Shown: positions 5,307 through 6,722 of the stretch, one piece after another
Position numbering within the stretch: the first letter of the stretch is position 1
Layout of the letters: every line of letters begins with the position of its first letter
Source of the DNA: Candidatus Thiodiazotropha taylori
Lineage (GTDB): Bacteria; Pseudomonadota; Gammaproteobacteria; Chromatiales; Chromatiaceae
Length of the DNA stretch: 6,722 bases
NCBI GenBank assembly: GCA_019100305.1
Contig: JAHRHW010000244.1
Location: 1-6,722 of the forward strand
Reading direction: 5' to 3'
Translations under genes and position numbers: made by a program
Notes under the pieces: generated by a model
The model's input: the letters and a program-made list of their open reading frames with translations, nothing else
What the model was told of the DNA's origin: nothing
Database searches by the model: none

Positions 5307-6403
5307 TACCCCTCCCGCTGCTGGCGATTGAGATCATGAAATCGAACCCGTCGTTTGACCCCACAGAGCAGTTCATAGGCGATGGTACCCGCCTGCCGTG
5401 CGATCTCCTCCACCGGCAATTCCCCTCCCCACAGCACTACTTCATCGCCAACCTCTATTCCGCTCAGCACCCTGGCATCGACACACAGCATGTCCATCGA
5501 AACCCGACCTACCAGCGGTAGGCGAACCCCTTTGACCAGCACCGGCGTACCGCTCGGCGCATGACGTGGATAACCGTCCCCATAGCCAATCGCGACCACG
5601 GCCACCGGCATGGCTTCAGGACAGACATAACTCCCCCCATAGCCGATTGCATCACCTGCCTGACAGGATTTCACCGCTATCACATGACTGCTCAGAGTCA
5701 TCACCGGTTGCAGTCCCAACTCTGCTGCGGTTGTATTGATGAATGGGGAAGCGCCATACAACATAATACCGGGCCGCACCCAATCAAGGTGGGTAGTCGG
5801 ATTGGCCAACACCCCGGCTGAATTTGCCAGAGAGCGTGCTTTAAACGGGGATGGATCGATCTGCAACAGTTGCTCACACTGGGAGGCCGTCATCGGATCA
5901 TTCGGATCATCTCCATTCGCCAGATGGCTCAAAAGATTGATATCGCCAACAATCGGCAGAGCCTTGAGTTGCGCCAGGCTCTGATTAAGCTCATCAGCTG
6001 TAAATCCCAATCTGTGCATGCCGCTGTCGAGCTTTAGCCAGACAGATAGCCGCTGGCCGGTTGAGGAGAGGGACTCTAAAACAGCCAACTGATCTCGATG
6101 ATGTACGACCACCTGCAGGTCTGCGTCGATCGCCTGTTCGAAATCCGATCGACTGATACAGGCAGAGAGCACCAACAGGGGCTTGACCACACCCTGCTGT
6201 CTGAGTAACAGGGCTTCATCAAGTCGCGCGACGGCAAACCCATCCGCTTCCGCCAGAGCCTCGGCAACCCGCAACAGCCCATGGCCGTAGCCATCCGCTT
6301 TGATGACCGCCCAGATTAGACTCCTGCCAACAGCCTGTCGGGCAAGTATCAGATTGTGCCTCAAGGCAGCATGATCGATTGATGCCTGCGGGGCAAACTC
6401 CAT
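5306..6403 (-). CDS. alr: Alanine racemase (PLP-dependent)
   Basis: A 365-residue enzyme that interconverts L- and D-alanine in the cytoplasm, supplying D-Ala for peptidoglycan. The PLP-binding lysine is Lys35 in AVIKADGYGHG (32-42); the catalytic tyrosine of the second subunit is Tyr255 in AIGYGGSY (252-259). Other family motifs are KLDSGMHRLGF (124-134), LANSAG (192-197), RPGIMLYG (210-217), GRVSMDM (299-305) and AYELLCGV (342-349). Length and motif order are normal for an intact racemase. I chose ATG 6403 rather than TTG 6406: the ATG overlaps the dnaB stop as TGATG, and GAGGGG (6414-6409) sits 5 bases upstream. The dnaB-alr order is common in gammaproteobacteria. The sequence alone cannot say whether it is the biosynthetic or a catabolic (DadX-like) form; the dnaB linkage favours the biosynthetic one. 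Confidence 0.97.
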   Translation of the reverse strand: MEFAPQASIDHAALRHNLILARQAVGRSLIWAVIKADGYGHGLLRVAEALAEADGFAVARLDEALLLRQQGVVKPLLVLSACISRSDFEQAIDADLQVVVHHRDQLAVLESLSSTGQRLSVWLKLDSGMHRLGFTADELNQSLAQLKALPIVGDINLLSHLANGDDPNDPMTASQCEQLLQIDPSPFKARSLANSAGVLANPTTHLDWVRPGIMLYGASPFINTTAAELGLQPVMTLSSHVIAVKSCQAGDAIGYGGSYVCPEAMPVAVVAIGYGDGYPRHAPSGTPVLVKGVRLPLVGRVSMDMLCVDARVLSGIEVGDEVVLWGGELPVEEIARQAGTIAYELLCGVKRRVRFHDLNRQQREG

Positions 6404-6722
6404 CAATACCCCTCGTCGCCGTAAATATCTTCCGTATAGTTTTCAAATTTGGTGTATTTACCAAGAAAGGTCAGGCGTGTGGTTCCAATCGGGCCATTAC
6501 GCTGTTTACCGATGATGATCTCGGCAATGCCTTTATCCGGGCTGTCTTCGTTATAGACCTCATCCCGATAGATGAAGACGATCAGATCCGCATCCTGCTC
6601 GATCGCACCGGACTCACGCAGGTCGGACATGATCGGCCGCTTGTTGGTTCTCTGCTCAAGACTGCGGTTGAGCTGAGACAGAGCGATCACCGGCACATCC
6701 AACTCCTTAGCCAATGCCTTCA
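6403..6722 (-). CDS. dnaB: Replicative DNA helicase DnaB, C-terminal end (partial, 5' end outside window)
   Basis: The last 105 codons of the hexameric replicative helicase that unwinds DNA at the fork. Recognisable blocks of its RecA-like motor domain are VPVIALSQLNRSLEQR (motif H4 region), PIMSDLRESGAIEQDADLIVFIYRDEVY and GIAEIIIGKQRNGPIGTTRLTF, the last carrying the basic arginine-finger region. The tail after the motor is short and acidic (ENYTEDIYGDEGY), as in other DnaB proteins. No intein or insertion is seen in this part. The gene runs off the right edge, with the reading frame open to the last base. Its TGA stop overlaps the alr start, so alr and radA are probably read from the dnaB transcript unless a promoter lies inside dnaB. 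Confidence 0.97.
   Translation of the reverse strand, partial: KALAKELDVPVIALSQLNRSLEQRTNKRPIMSDLRESGAIEQDADLIVFIYRDEVYNEDSPDKGIAEIIIGKQRNGPIGTTRLTFLGKYTKFENYTEDIYGDEGY
6409..6414 (-). promoter_or_regulatory. Ribosome binding site deciding the alr start
   Basis: GAGGGG on the minus strand lies 5 bases before the ATG at 6403, inside the dnaB coding end. It would be only 2 bases from the alternative TTG at 6406, which is too close, so the ATG is preferred. Confidence 0.6.

Noticed and set aside
6404..6406. TTG start for alr one codon before the ATG
   Set aside because: The ATG at 6403 has better ribosome-site spacing and forms the classical TGATG overlap with dnaB.

Overview
The window looks like chromosomal DNA from a polarly flagellated gammaproteobacterium. 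The main reason is a FleQ/FlrA-type flagellar master regulator directly followed by a FleS/FlrB-type histidine kinase, an arrangement typical of Pseudomonas and Vibrio relatives. The dnaB-alr-radA proteins also read as gammaproteobacterial. The genus cannot be named from this sequence alone. There is no mobile element, tRNA, rRNA or CRISPR array, and every long coding region appears intact except where the window edges cut it.

Layout: (1) 1-1022, minus strand: fleS/flrB-like kinase, cut at its C-terminus by the left edge. (2) 1023-1136: a regulatory gap holding a near-consensus sigma-54 promoter, a perfect 8-bp dyad across the predicted transcription start, and an IHF-like site. (3) 1137-2609, minus: fleQ/flrA. 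(4) 2610-2892: an AT-rich divergent intergenic region with a fleQ promoter candidate, a 12-bp direct repeat and a 7-bp dyad. (5) 2893-3534 and 3544-3909, plus: a two-gene unit encoding a tandem FHA-domain protein and a small PilZ protein. (6) 3910-3932: a short convergent gap with a hairpin. (7) 3933-5306, 5306-6403 and 6403-6722, minus: radA, alr and the 3' end of dnaB, transcribed in the order dnaB-alr-radA with stop and start codons overlapping at both junctions.

How the parts fit: FleQ, with sigma-54, is expected to switch on the fleS-fleR operon, and the sigma-54 promoter in the gap is placed for that. FleQ family members are also c-di-GMP receptors, and the divergent unit encodes a second predicted c-di-GMP receptor (PilZ) plus an FHA protein. 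The FleQ / FHA-PilZ divergon is therefore a plausible local c-di-GMP and motility control module placed beside a replication, cell-wall and repair operon. That link is inference from position. No wholly new system is evident; the most unusual items are the FHA protein with degenerate phosphopeptide-binding residues, its pairing with PilZ opposite fleQ, and the regulatory signals in the two gaps.
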